DNA from: Ruminococcus sp.
GTDB taxonomy: Bacteria; Bacillota; Clostridia; Oscillospirales; Ruminococcaceae
NCBI GenBank assembly: GCA_003446315.1
Contig: DMBA01000155.1
Coordinates: forward strand, 1-11,630
Direction: 5' to 3'
Length of the DNA stretch: 11,630 bases
In this document: positions 1-7,447 of the stretch, piece by piece
How positions within the stretch are numbered: the first letter of the stretch is position 1
Layout: each line of letters begins with the position of its first letter
Translations under genes and position numbers: made by a program
The notes under the pieces: generated by a model
Databases searched by the model: none
What the model saw: only the letters and a program-made list of their open reading frames with translations
Told to the model about the DNA's origin: nothing

Positions 1-1231
1 TCTGGTAATCCTTGCGGGATACAAACACCAGATCGCCGTCCTCATTATAATGTGCAATATCGCCGGTGCGGTAGATCAGTTCCGGATAGCGCGTTTGCAG
101 CGGATTCTGCGTAAAGACTTCCGCGGTTTTCTCCGGCTGTCCGAAATAGCCCATCGTCAGGCAGGTGCCCCGAATGCAGATCTCGCCCGGTTCGCCGTAT
201 GCCGCTTCCTTGTTGTTCTCGTCCAGCAGGATGATGCCGGTATTCCGGAACGGCTTACCGATCGGGATCGCATCAGTATCCGCAAACTCGCGGTCTACAT
301 GATAATAACAGCTCATGCCGGTCGCTTCCGTCGGGCCGTACAGATTCGTGAACGATGCTTCCGGCAGCACTTCCCGCCACATCCGGAACTGCTTGACCGG
401 AAAGACCTCGCTGCCGAATGCGATCGTATGCAGCGTTTCCGGCTTCACCGTCTTGAATGTGCCGGTCGCGGAGATCATCGTCAGTGCCGATACTACCCAG
501 CAGATCGTATTGATCTTGTGCGCATTCAGGTACTCAACCAGCTTGATCGGGAACGAGAAACAGCTTTTCGGCACAAGCCATGTCGTGCCGCCGAATTTCA
601 GGGTCGGATACAGCTCCTTTAAGCAGGCATCAAAATACAGCGGCGTCTGATTGCCGAACACTGTATTCTCATTGAAGCCCAGTGTTTCCGAAAGGTTTTC
701 AATATAGTCAATCACCGAACGGTGACACGCCAGAATGCCCTTCGGCACGCCCGTTGAACCCGATGTGAAGACAATATAGATCGGGTCAATATCAAGCTGC
801 TTTGCACGAATTTGTGCAAGCGCATCGTCATCCGGTGCTGTCTGCACAATGTCGTCAAAGAGATACGTTTTTCCGCTGTAGCCATACTGCGCAAGCTGCG
901 GCTGCGTCACTGCATCACAGATCAGTGCGCGGGGCTTCAATTGCTCCAGAATCATTTCGATCCGGAATGCCGGCATCTCTACATCCAGCGGAACATAATA
1001 ACAGCCCGCATAGATCACGCCGAAAAATGCGTTGATCGCTGCCGGCGATTTTTCCATGAACACCACGACCGGTTCGCCTGCAAAGCCTTCGGCGTGCAGT
1101 TTGGTGCCGATCGCTCTTGCATTTTGCGATACCTGCGAAAATGTGAGCTGCATGCTGTCATCTGCGAATGCGACTTTATCCGGCACCCGCGGCAGTGTCT
1201 GTTCCAGATATTCCAGTACATTGGTCTGCAT
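1..1231 (-). CDS. Amino-acid adenylation (AMP-binding) enzyme, DltA/NRPS A-domain type, C-terminus outside window
   Basis: The visible 410 residues are the large subdomain of an ANL-family adenylation enzyme, which activates a carboxylic acid (here probably an amino acid) with ATP and usually passes it to a carrier-protein thiol. Seen: the P-loop-like A3 motif TSGSTGVPKG (156-165), A4 region FDAC (200-203), A5 motif NLYGPTEAT (296-304), A7 YRTGD (387-391) and the beginning of A8, SRKDYQ (405-410), where the window ends. Asp201 sits where amino-acid-activating domains hold the alpha-amino group. There is no condensation domain upstream, so it is stand-alone at its N-terminus; a downstream carrier domain cannot be excluded. 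The ATG at 1231 follows an AAGGAAGG ribosome binding site and lies 57 nt after the racemase gene, probably in the same operon. The closest architecture is D-alanine:carrier ligase (DltA), but the Cys typical of D-Ala-specific DltA seems absent by my hand alignment. The substrate is unknown. Confidence 0.9.
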   Translation of the reverse strand, partial: MQTNVLEYLEQTLPRVPDKVAFADDSMQLTFSQVSQNARAIGTKLHAEGFAGEPVVVFMEKSPAAINAFFGVIYAGCYYVPLDVEMPAFRIEMILEQLKPRALICDAVTQPQLAQYGYSGKTYLFDDIVQTAPDDDALAQIRAKQLDIDPIYIVFTSGSTGVPKGILACHRSVIDYIENLSETLGFNENTVFGNQTPLYFDACLKELYPTLKFGGTTWLVPKSCFSFPIKLVEYLNAHKINTICWVVSALTMISATGTFKTVKPETLHTIAFGSEVFPVKQFRMWREVLPEASFTNLYGPTEATGMSCYYHVDREFADTDAIPIGKPFRNTGIILLDENNKEAAYGEPGEICIRGTCLTMGYFGQPEKTAEVFTQNPLQTRYPELIYRTGDIAHYNEDGDLVFVSRKDYQ

Positions 1232-1249
1232 TTCTATGCCTTCCTTTTT

Positions 1250-1272
1250 GCGCATCTGCATGCGCTTTTTTT
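1250..1272 (+). terminator. Hairpin plus T-tract, possible plus-strand terminator in the racemase-adenylation gene gap
   Basis: A perfect 6-bp inverted repeat GCGCAT-CTGC-ATGCGC is followed on the plus strand by seven T residues, the form of a short rho-independent terminator. No gene ends here on the plus strand, so it could only stop antisense transcription. Read on the minus strand, the same hairpin sits about 19 nt upstream of the adenylation gene start, flanked by A-tracts. There it could affect mRNA stability or translation instead. A 6-bp stem is short, so function is uncertain. Confidence 0.35.
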
Positions 1273-1288
1273 ATCCCGCAAAAACGGA

Positions 1289-2011
1289 TCATCCGATCAG
1301 CCGGATATCCGCTTTTACGCTGTATCCGCATGCGGCGATCGCCGTCGCTGCGAGCACTTCCATTGCATCCAGAAATCCTTTGCCGATTTGCTGGGTCTGC
1401 TTGATGACCGAAAGCTCCGTGCAGCCCAGAATCACACATTCTGCGCCCTTTGCACGCATCGAATGTGCGACGGCGTGAAACTGCTCCAGATCTGCCGGCT
1501 TTCCCGATTTGACATCTTCATAGATGATGCGCATGACTTCCCGCTGATTCTCTGCATCCGGTGTCACAGGCTCGATCCCTTCCGCACGCAGTGCCTTCTG
1601 GAATGTCCCGATCTTTACCGTGCCGTCAGTCGCCATGATGCCCACACAGCGCTTTCCTGCCGCTTTCAGCAGCTTTGCGCTCTGCGTGATCGGATTCACA
1701 AGCTGCGCCGTACATTTTTCCTGCATCTCCGCTGCAAAGCTGTATGCGGTCATGCACGGGATCACCAGTACCCTACAGCCCAGCGATTCCAGCGTTCTGG
1801 CAGAATCCAGCATCACCGGCAGCGGGCTTTCCGGCGAATTTCCAAGCAAATATGCGGTTCTGTCCGGCGTTTGCGGCCGGCTGTACAGGATCGCTTCAAT
1901 ATGCTCCTGATCCCGCTTGGCATCTGTCATAGATGTCAGAAGCTCCAGAAACTGTGCCGATGCCATCGGGCCGAGTCCCCCGATGACACCGAGCTTTTTT
2001 TGTTCATTCAT
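1289..2011 (-). CDS. Aspartate/glutamate racemase family protein
   Basis: A 240-residue protein of the cofactor-independent Asp/Glu racemase family, the usual length for that family. These enzymes invert the alpha carbon of an acidic amino acid with two cysteines acting as acid and base. Seen: the N-terminal GVIGGLGPMAS loop (8-18), first catalytic Cys86 in VIPCMTAYSF, and second catalytic Cys197 in ILGCTEL. The first motif is normally close to PCNTAH; here Asn is Met87 and His is Tyr90, which may change substrate choice. The start at 2011 is chosen because MNEQKKLGVIGG matches typical family N-termini; an in-frame upstream extension to 2158 runs antiparallel to nothing and back into the preceding gene. 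The ribosome binding site (GGGGTG) is modest. The gene begins 13 nt after the transglutaminase-like gene stops and precedes the adenylation gene, so it may supply a D-amino acid (inference). Confidence 0.88.
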   Translation of the reverse strand: MNEQKKLGVIGGLGPMASAQFLELLTSMTDAKRDQEHIEAILYSRPQTPDRTAYLLGNSPESPLPVMLDSARTLESLGCRVLVIPCMTAYSFAAEMQEKCTAQLVNPITQSAKLLKAAGKRCVGIMATDGTVKIGTFQKALRAEGIEPVTPDAENQREVMRIIYEDVKSGKPADLEQFHAVAHSMRAKGAECVILGCTELSVIKQTQQIGKGFLDAMEVLAATAIAACGYSVKADIRLIG

Positions 2012-2024
2012 GTGCTGCACCCCG

Positions 2025-3575
2025 TCAAGATGTCGGTGTTGCCGGATACAGACTCTTATCACGGTTAAAGCAATTGCCGTTCCATGCGGAAAACTTGTCC
2101 AGTTGATCGTCTGTATACAGGAAGAATCCGTCACTGTTGACACGCGGTGTCGCATCAAAGTGATACCATGCGCCGTTTACCTTGACCAGATTCCAGAAAT
2201 GCGCACTGTCTCCCTCGTAATTCTTGACTTTTTCTACTTCCATATTTTCAAAGCCGCCGCATGTCAGCAGCAGTCTCGATACTGCATAATAACTGCGGCA
2301 GTCGCCGAAGCCGTTATAAAGCGCACAAACCGCTGCATGTTCCCAGTCTTCGTCATTGTGTGTGTCATAATACGTCACATGACGCTGTACGCAATCGAAA
2401 ATGGCTTTCGCAAATGCCTTGCGGTCACTCGAATCGTGATCTTCTTCCAGCTCGCGGATCAGATAATTGCCGATGCGGAGCACATCATCTTCCGTCAGAT
2501 CGTCCACATCATCCAGCGACGGCAGCACGATAAGCTGCGATGTTTCTTCCGCTGTATTGCCGGACTTGTCCTTCGCGGTATATTTCACCGTGTATGTACC
2601 CGCTGTCCGGATATTGAAGTTACCCGGCAATTCTGCCGTCACTTCCACTTCGCCGTCATTTTCATCCTCGGCTGTCACATTATAAAGGCAATCCGTCTGC
2701 AAGCCCATGATGGTCTGCATCTTCTCCAGCCCTTTGATCTCCGGCGGCAAGCCGTCACCGGATACGGTATATGCAAGATCATAAGTTGCACTGTTGCCGG
2801 CTGCATCGGTTGCGATCAACTGGAGCTGCTTCTCGCCCTCTGTGATCGTCATCGGATTCTCGGAAAAATGATATTCCACTTCCGAAATATCCGAACAGTC
2901 TGCAATGAAATCTTCAAAAGTCAGCTTCTGATTCAGATAGAAATTCAGATTCTCTTTCAGCGTCACGACCGGCGGCTGCGTATCCTCTGCCACCAGCGAA
3001 AACGGCAGCGCTTTATCGCGGATCGTCACTGTGACCGGATATGTACCGATCTCCGTGAAGTTTGAAAGCGGCTCCGAAAGCACTGCATCGGCATATTTGC
3101 TGCCAAGCAGATCCGTGATTGTCGCTTCCGTGCCGATCTCCCAGTGGATCACCGGTTCACGGATGTAAAGCACTGCATTTTCCGTGCGGGTCGTGCCGTC
3201 TTCCAGCTGCATCAGAATGGCAATATTCTGTTTGCCTGCTGCCGTATCCGGCGCAAGCAGATACCGCGCTTCCCGCACAAGACTCCGCGTGCTGTCATTC
3301 AGAAATGCATCTGCTGCCGGCAAGCCTTCGCCTTCCCACACATACATATCATTTGCGGCATAATCCAGACTGCCCGCTGCCTGCACGGTATTGCGCATTT
3401 GTCCGCTGCCGGTCACGACCGCCAGCAATACCATCACCAATACCGCGGTGATAATCAATCCTGCAAGGATATATGCGGTTTTCAGAATATTATCACTGCT
3501 CAGCGCGTTTCCTCTTGCGGAGCCGCGTCTTTTCGGGGCAGGTTTCCTTCTTTTGTATTGATTTGACCGTTCCAT
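2025..3575 (-). CDS. Membrane-anchored transglutaminase-like protein with Ig-like repeats
   Basis: A 516-residue type II membrane protein. Residues 1-30 are strongly basic, 31-55 form one hydrophobic helix (ILKTAYILAGLIITAVLVMV), and the rest should lie outside the membrane. Residues about 198-272 and 275-352 are two bacterial Ig-like (DUF5011/HYR-type) modules, marked by DTQPPVV and DAAGNSA, then LPPEI and DKSGNTA. Residues about 375-490 are a transglutaminase-like (papain-fold) domain with a visible triad: Cys426 in GDCRSYY, His459 in HFWNLV and Asp474 in HFDATP. Such bacterial proteins may act as peptidases or acyl/amide transferases on wall or surface substrates; the reaction here is unknown. 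I chose the ATG at 3575 because AAGGAAGG lies about 8 nt upstream. A longer frame beginning at 3677 starts upstream of the promoter -10 box and cannot be translated from that transcript. It is the first gene of the operon with the racemase and adenylation genes. Confidence 0.88.
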   Translation of the reverse strand: MERSNQYKRRKPAPKRRGSARGNALSSDNILKTAYILAGLIITAVLVMVLLAVVTGSGQMRNTVQAAGSLDYAANDMYVWEGEGLPAADAFLNDSTRSLVREARYLLAPDTAAGKQNIAILMQLEDGTTRTENAVLYIREPVIHWEIGTEATITDLLGSKYADAVLSEPLSNFTEIGTYPVTVTIRDKALPFSLVAEDTQPPVVTLKENLNFYLNQKLTFEDFIADCSDISEVEYHFSENPMTITEGEKQLQLIATDAAGNSATYDLAYTVSGDGLPPEIKGLEKMQTIMGLQTDCLYNVTAEDENDGEVEVTAELPGNFNIRTAGTYTVKYTAKDKSGNTAEETSQLIVLPSLDDVDDLTEDDVLRIGNYLIRELEEDHDSSDRKAFAKAIFDCVQRHVTYYDTHNDEDWEHAAVCALYNGFGDCRSYYAVSRLLLTCGGFENMEVEKVKNYEGDSAHFWNLVKVNGAWYHFDATPRVNSDGFFLYTDDQLDKFSAWNGNCFNRDKSLYPATPTS

Positions 3576-3638
3576 CACAAGCGCCTTCCTTTTCCGGTTT
3601 GGTTTTCTTGAGTGATTTTTCACACAGTCGTACATTTT

Positions 3639-3667
3639 ATTATAGCGCGTTTTCTTTTCCTTGTCAA
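3639..3667 (-). promoter_or_regulatory. Consensus sigma-A promoter for the transglutaminase-racemase-adenylation operon
   Basis: On the minus strand a perfect -35 box TTGACA (3667-3662) and a perfect -10 box TATAAT (3644-3639) are separated by exactly 17 nt. The predicted start of transcription is near 3632, giving a leader of roughly 57 nt before the ATG at 3575. The surrounding sequence is clearly AT-richer than the coding regions. It sits inside the 148-nt gap after the sialate-esterase-like gene and so separates the two operons. No operator or riboswitch is evident in the short leader, suggesting strong, possibly constitutive expression. Confidence 0.88.
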
Positions 3668-3723
3668 GAAAATTCAAACTTTATAAGGAAAATATAAAAG
3701 TCTTTGCCGCCAATGCATGCAGA

Positions 3724-5274
3724 TTAAGTGCAATTTGCCGTGCTTTCTGCCGATTTTCCCCATCCGCACCCCGCTGCATCCGTCCGGAACGGTGCCAGCG
3801 GAAGCCCGTTCATCCCGAAGACGGTGACCGGTGCGTAATTTGCCCATGCGTACCGCGCCGACACCGGTTCCGGTACCTGCTCCGCTGTCAGCAGGATCTG
3901 ATTGCGCCCGAATACCGCCGATGCCGGATACGCTTTGCCGTCTGCGCCTGCAAGCATGAATCCGGAAGGTGCTCCCGTCAGGCGGAATCCTTCCGATGCA
4001 TGCACCGTTTCGATCACCATTGTGTGCCCCTGCACATAGCTGCTCCGGTACATCGGTGCACATGCCGCTTCTTCCGGGATCCGGTGATATACCATATACA
4101 ATGCCTGCAATGCAAGCCGGTGCCCAACCGGTGCTTTGTCCGCCGGATGCAGGTCATCCAGTGCGCCGCAGTCCGGTATCACGGCAAGTCCGGTATGCCG
4201 CAGCTTCTCATATACCCGCATCTGCGCTTCCCGGATCAGGCACCAGTGCCCCCAGTCCGGATCATGCGCATAACGGAACATCGGGAGCTGGACATTCAGG
4301 AACGGCAGCGCCGGATCTTCCCAGTCCCGCCGCCAGCAGCCGATCAGCCCTTCCAGCAGCGTTTCATATGTCTGCGGCTTGCAGTCATCCGATTCGCCCT
4401 GATAAAACAAAAATCCGCGCAGTGTATACGGGCAGACCTGCCGCAGCATCGTTTCATATAATCCGCACGGCCGGCATTCATTCTTAATGCCCATCGGCCC
4501 GGGATATCTCGATGCGCCCAGCTTCGCCTGCGCCGCTTCCCATGTCGTTTCCGGCGCGGTCTGCATCAGCGCAGAATATGCTTCATACCACTTCGTCTGA
4601 TACGCTTCATATTCGTCATATGCTGCAATCATTTCCGCTTCCGTTTTGCCTTCCACCGCTGCGGCATATTCCGACAAATACGGGTGCAGCGACCCGCGCT
4701 CTTCCAATATATCCCGCGATACCCAGCACGATGCCGACGTTCCGCCCCAGTTGCAGCCGATCAGTCCGACTGTGACACCCAGCTTCTTCGCAATCTCCAT
4801 CGCAAAATACAGCCCGACCGCCGACCACGCCTGTGCTTGCTCCGGTGATGCCGTCTGCCATGCCGTGCTGCGCAGCATCTGCTCAAATCCGTCATCTATC
4901 ATGCGCTGCTTCGGCGTATAAAAATAACGCACGCCGCATTCCGGTGTCAGCGTTTCCAGCAGCGCCTTGCCGTTCTGCTCGTTCCGGATCTCAAATTCCA
5001 TGTTGCTCTGTCCGCCGCAAAGCCATACCTCGCCGACTGCGATCTCATGAAAAACGATCTCTATTGCGCCGCATGCGATCGTCATGGTCAGATTATCCGC
5101 TGCCGGCATCGGCGGAAGTGTCACCCGCCATTTGCCCGCGGAAACAACCCCGGATGCGCATACGCCGCCCAATGTCACGGTGACACATCTGCCCTCTGCG
5201 CCGTCACCCCAGACGGTGATCGGTTTCTCCCGCTGCAACACCATCCGGTCACTGAATATCGCTGCTGCTCTCAT
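3724..5274 (-). CDS. Sialate O-acetylesterase-like (SASA/DUF303) carbohydrate acetylesterase
   Basis: A 516-residue SGNH-type esterase of the SASA family, which removes O-acetyl groups from sugars. Seen: an N-terminal beta-sandwich start (AIFSDRMVLQREKPITVWG), the nucleophile block GGQSNMEF with Ser90, the family block FYQGESD (290-296), and the C-terminal catalytic segment DLHPADK with Asp374 and His376. No signal peptide is visible, so a cytosolic location is inferred. The start at 5274 has GGAG 8 nt upstream. It lies 60 nt after the DUF4291 gene and is the last gene of the malQ group. No sialic-acid catabolic gene is present in the window, so the natural substrate may be an acetylated plant or host oligosaccharide rather than sialate. 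After the stop codon I see no clear rho-independent terminator, only the AT-rich promoter region of the next operon. Confidence 0.9.
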   Translation of the reverse strand: MRAAAIFSDRMVLQREKPITVWGDGAEGRCVTVTLGGVCASGVVSAGKWRVTLPPMPAADNLTMTIACGAIEIVFHEIAVGEVWLCGGQSNMEFEIRNEQNGKALLETLTPECGVRYFYTPKQRMIDDGFEQMLRSTAWQTASPEQAQAWSAVGLYFAMEIAKKLGVTVGLIGCNWGGTSASCWVSRDILEERGSLHPYLSEYAAAVEGKTEAEMIAAYDEYEAYQTKWYEAYSALMQTAPETTWEAAQAKLGASRYPGPMGIKNECRPCGLYETMLRQVCPYTLRGFLFYQGESDDCKPQTYETLLEGLIGCWRRDWEDPALPFLNVQLPMFRYAHDPDWGHWCLIREAQMRVYEKLRHTGLAVIPDCGALDDLHPADKAPVGHRLALQALYMVYHRIPEEAACAPMYRSSYVQGHTMVIETVHASEGFRLTGAPSGFMLAGADGKAYPASAVFGRNQILLTAEQVPEPVSARYAWANYAPVTVFGMNGLPLAPFRTDAAGCGWGKSAESTANCT

Positions 5275-5334
5275 AACGCTTTCTCCTGTTTCTTCATCCG
5301 GTATCCTTCAACAAACGTGTCCGCATGCCATTTC

Positions 5335-5889
5335 CTACGGCATCGGGTAGATCTGTTCCTGCGGCAGCAGCGCTGTGATGTCCGCGCCGCTTTTTCGCAG
5401 ACGGTTCCATTCGTGCACCTGTTCCGTGATATCCGTAATGTTTACGATCCAGTCATGCACATAATCCTGTACCGCCTGCCCGCGCAGTCCAAGCTGGATC
5501 GAACGATACGGCAGATTCTGCCCGTTGATGTCTTTCTCCGGATCCCACTGTACCCGTACATCCGAGCGCTTGACCGCAGCCTGCCATTCTGCCTGCGTCA
5601 GCCCGCTTTCCTGCCGGTAAACCGACTGTACTGCGCTCCGCACTGCTTTGTCAAATCCGCTGCGTTTGATGTCAATTGCCAGCACATGCGACTGCCCTTC
5701 CTTCTCTGCCCAGCCGCAGCGGTACATCATCCATAAAAACGAAGGCTTGATCCATGTCATCCGCGTCATGCTGAAATGAGAGCCGAATGTGCCGATCCTG
5801 ACTGCTTCTTCCGCGATCACCGGTGCATATGCCTGATAAACACGAATCGTATCTTCCGTATAAACTGCACGGATCTCCCGTTCCTTCAT
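5335..5889 (-). CDS. DUF4291 family protein
   Basis: A 184-residue protein that I recognise as DUF4291 from several hallmark segments: REIRAVYTEDTIRVYQAY (4-21), MTWIKPSFLWMMYRCGWA (44-61), RVQWDPEKD (112-120) and LPYRSIQLGL (126-135). The molecular function of this family is not established to my knowledge. The conserved Tyr, Arg, Trp and Asp residues hint at an enzyme, but that is inference. It has no signal peptide or membrane segment, so it is probably cytosolic. AAGGAG lies 7 nt before the ATG at 5889, which favours this start over the in-frame GTG at 5892. The gene starts 11 nt after malQ ends and precedes the esterase, implying co-transcription, although DUF4291 genes are widespread and the association may not be functional. 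Confidence 0.88.
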   Translation of the reverse strand: MKEREIRAVYTEDTIRVYQAYAPVIAEEAVRIGTFGSHFSMTRMTWIKPSFLWMMYRCGWAEKEGQSHVLAIDIKRSGFDKAVRSAVQSVYRQESGLTQAEWQAAVKRSDVRVQWDPEKDINGQNLPYRSIQLGLRGQAVQDYVHDWIVNITDITEQVHEWNRLRKSGADITALLPQEQIYPMP

Positions 5890-5900
5890 CACACTTCTCC

Positions 5901-7445
5901 TTATGCGCCGTCCTGCTGCGCTTTCTTCCGTCTTCCGCGCTTCGCCGGCTCCGATTTCTCCGGTGCATACAGTCTGCCGTATGTCTCATTCAGCTCCCGG
6001 ATCTTCTTTTTCAGCTTTTCGGTATAATCTGCCGTTTTTGTCCGGTAGATCCAGTTTCCGCCAAGGGTAGACGGCGTATTGATCCGGTCAGACGGCGGTG
6101 CATTCAGAAAATCCTGAATCGGTGCAACGGCGATCCGCGCTGTGCTCGCCCATGCTGCCCGCAGAATCGCTTTCGGCAGCTTCTTCGTCTTCTTGACACC
6201 AAGGTATTTCATCGCATAGGCATTCGTTTCCGCTGTGTTCTGCTTCACCCAGCCGCGCAGCGTGTGATTGTCATGCGTGCCCGTATAGCAAACACAGTTC
6301 GATGTCTCGAAATTGTGCGGCAGATACGGATTCGATGCGCCGCTGTCAAATGCAAACTGCATCACCTTCATCCCCGGAAATCCTGTCCGTTTCAGCAAAC
6401 GGATCACCGCCGGCGTGATGTTGCCCAGATCTTCTGCGATCACATGCATCTCGCCGAACCGTTCCTTCGCTGCCTTCCACAGCGCATAATCCGGCCCCTT
6501 GCGCCATTTTCCGTGCTCTGCTGTCTCTGCGCCGTACGGAATCGCATAGTAAGCCTCAAAACCGCGGAAATGGTCGATCCGCACGACATCATACATCTCC
6601 AATGTGAATGCGATCCGGTCAAGCCACCACGAAAATCCGTTTTCTGCCATGCTGTCCCAATCCCAGATCGGGTTGCCCCAGAGCTGACCGGTCACCGCAA
6701 ATGCATCCGGCGGACAGCCTGCCACACAGACCGGTTTCCGTTCTGTATCCAGTTGGAACAGCTCCGGCTTCGCCCAGACTTCGGCACTGTCATATGCGCC
6801 GTAGATCGGGATATCGCCAATGATGCCGATGCCCTTTTTGCCCGCATACTGTTTCAGCGCTTCCCACTGTGTGAAGAAACAATACTGCACAAAACAATAA
6901 AAGCCGATCTGTTCCTTATAGATCCGCTTTGCTTCCGCAACCGCGTCCTTTTCATGCATCGCAAGTGCCGGCTCCCATTCATACCACGGTCTGCCGTCAT
7001 GCGCTTCCTTGATCGCCATGAACAGCGCATAGTCATCCAGCCATTCCTGATGCTTTGCACAGAATTTCCTGTATCCCGTCGGCTTGTGCTTTGTAAAATT
7101 CAGATACGCTGTCTTCAAAACCGGAAGCACCTGACGATATAACAATGCATAATCAATTTCTTCTGCACTCGTATCCCACGGCAAGCCTTCGTAATCTGCT
7201 GCATACAGCCAGCCCTTCTCCGCCAGCAGGTCAAAATCAATCAGATATGGATTGCCCGCAAACGCCGAACAGGACTGATACGGCGAATCTCCGTATCCCG
7301 TCGGCGAAAGCGGCAGCACCTGCCAGTAACGGCAGCCCGCTTCCTGCAAAAAATCTATAAACGCATACGCCGATTTGCCCAGCTTTCCGATCCCGTGCTT
7401 CGACGGCAGCGCCGATACCGGAAGCAATATTCCGCTTTCCCGCAT
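5901..7445 (-). CDS. malQ: 4-alpha-glucanotransferase (GH77, amylomaltase/disproportionating enzyme)
   Basis: A 514-residue GH77 enzyme that transfers alpha-1,4-glucan segments between maltooligosaccharides, used in cytosolic maltodextrin or glycogen metabolism. Seen: N-terminal SGILLPVSALPSKHGIG, the SPYQSCSAFAGNPYLI donor-site segment, DIPIY (about 211-215), the nucleophile Asp291 in VRIDHFRGF, acid/base Glu338 in IAEDLGN, and the third acidic residue Asp392 in GTHDNHT. The length is normal for the bacterial type. The C-terminus adds a short basic tail (KRGRRKK) of unclear meaning. Two ATGs compete: the one at 7451 overlaps the preceding stop as ATGA but is only 1 nt from GGAGG, while the one at 7445 is 7 nt from it and fits family N-termini, so I prefer 7445. 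The ribosome binding site lies inside the last codons of the upstream 109-residue gene, indicating coupled translation. Confidence 0.96.
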   Translation of the reverse strand: MRESGILLPVSALPSKHGIGKLGKSAYAFIDFLQEAGCRYWQVLPLSPTGYGDSPYQSCSAFAGNPYLIDFDLLAEKGWLYAADYEGLPWDTSAEEIDYALLYRQVLPVLKTAYLNFTKHKPTGYRKFCAKHQEWLDDYALFMAIKEAHDGRPWYEWEPALAMHEKDAVAEAKRIYKEQIGFYCFVQYCFFTQWEALKQYAGKKGIGIIGDIPIYGAYDSAEVWAKPELFQLDTERKPVCVAGCPPDAFAVTGQLWGNPIWDWDSMAENGFSWWLDRIAFTLEMYDVVRIDHFRGFEAYYAIPYGAETAEHGKWRKGPDYALWKAAKERFGEMHVIAEDLGNITPAVIRLLKRTGFPGMKVMQFAFDSGASNPYLPHNFETSNCVCYTGTHDNHTLRGWVKQNTAETNAYAMKYLGVKKTKKLPKAILRAAWASTARIAVAPIQDFLNAPPSDRINTPSTLGGNWIYRTKTADYTEKLKKKIRELNETYGRLYAPEKSEPAKRGRRKKAQQDGA

Positions 7446-7447
7446 AT

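Noticed and set aside
812..2068. Long plus-strand open frame of 418 codons opposite the adenylation and racemase genes
   Set aside because: Its translation is rich in Cys, His and Arg without any recognisable motif, and it spans two well-supported minus-strand genes and their gap. It is a codon-bias shadow.
1917..3065. Plus-strand open frame of 382 codons opposite the transglutaminase-like gene
   Set aside because: No ribosome binding site or family resemblance; composition is that of an antisense shadow, and the opposite strand has a full catalytic triad.
3576..3677. N-terminal extension of the transglutaminase-like protein by 34 residues
   Set aside because: The extended start lies upstream of the perfect promoter's -10 box, so it cannot be on that transcript; the ATG at 3575 has a good ribosome binding site.
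5823..7142. Plus-strand open frame of 439 codons opposite malQ
   Set aside because: Arg/Cys/His-rich shadow lying within malQ, whose motifs are unmistakable.
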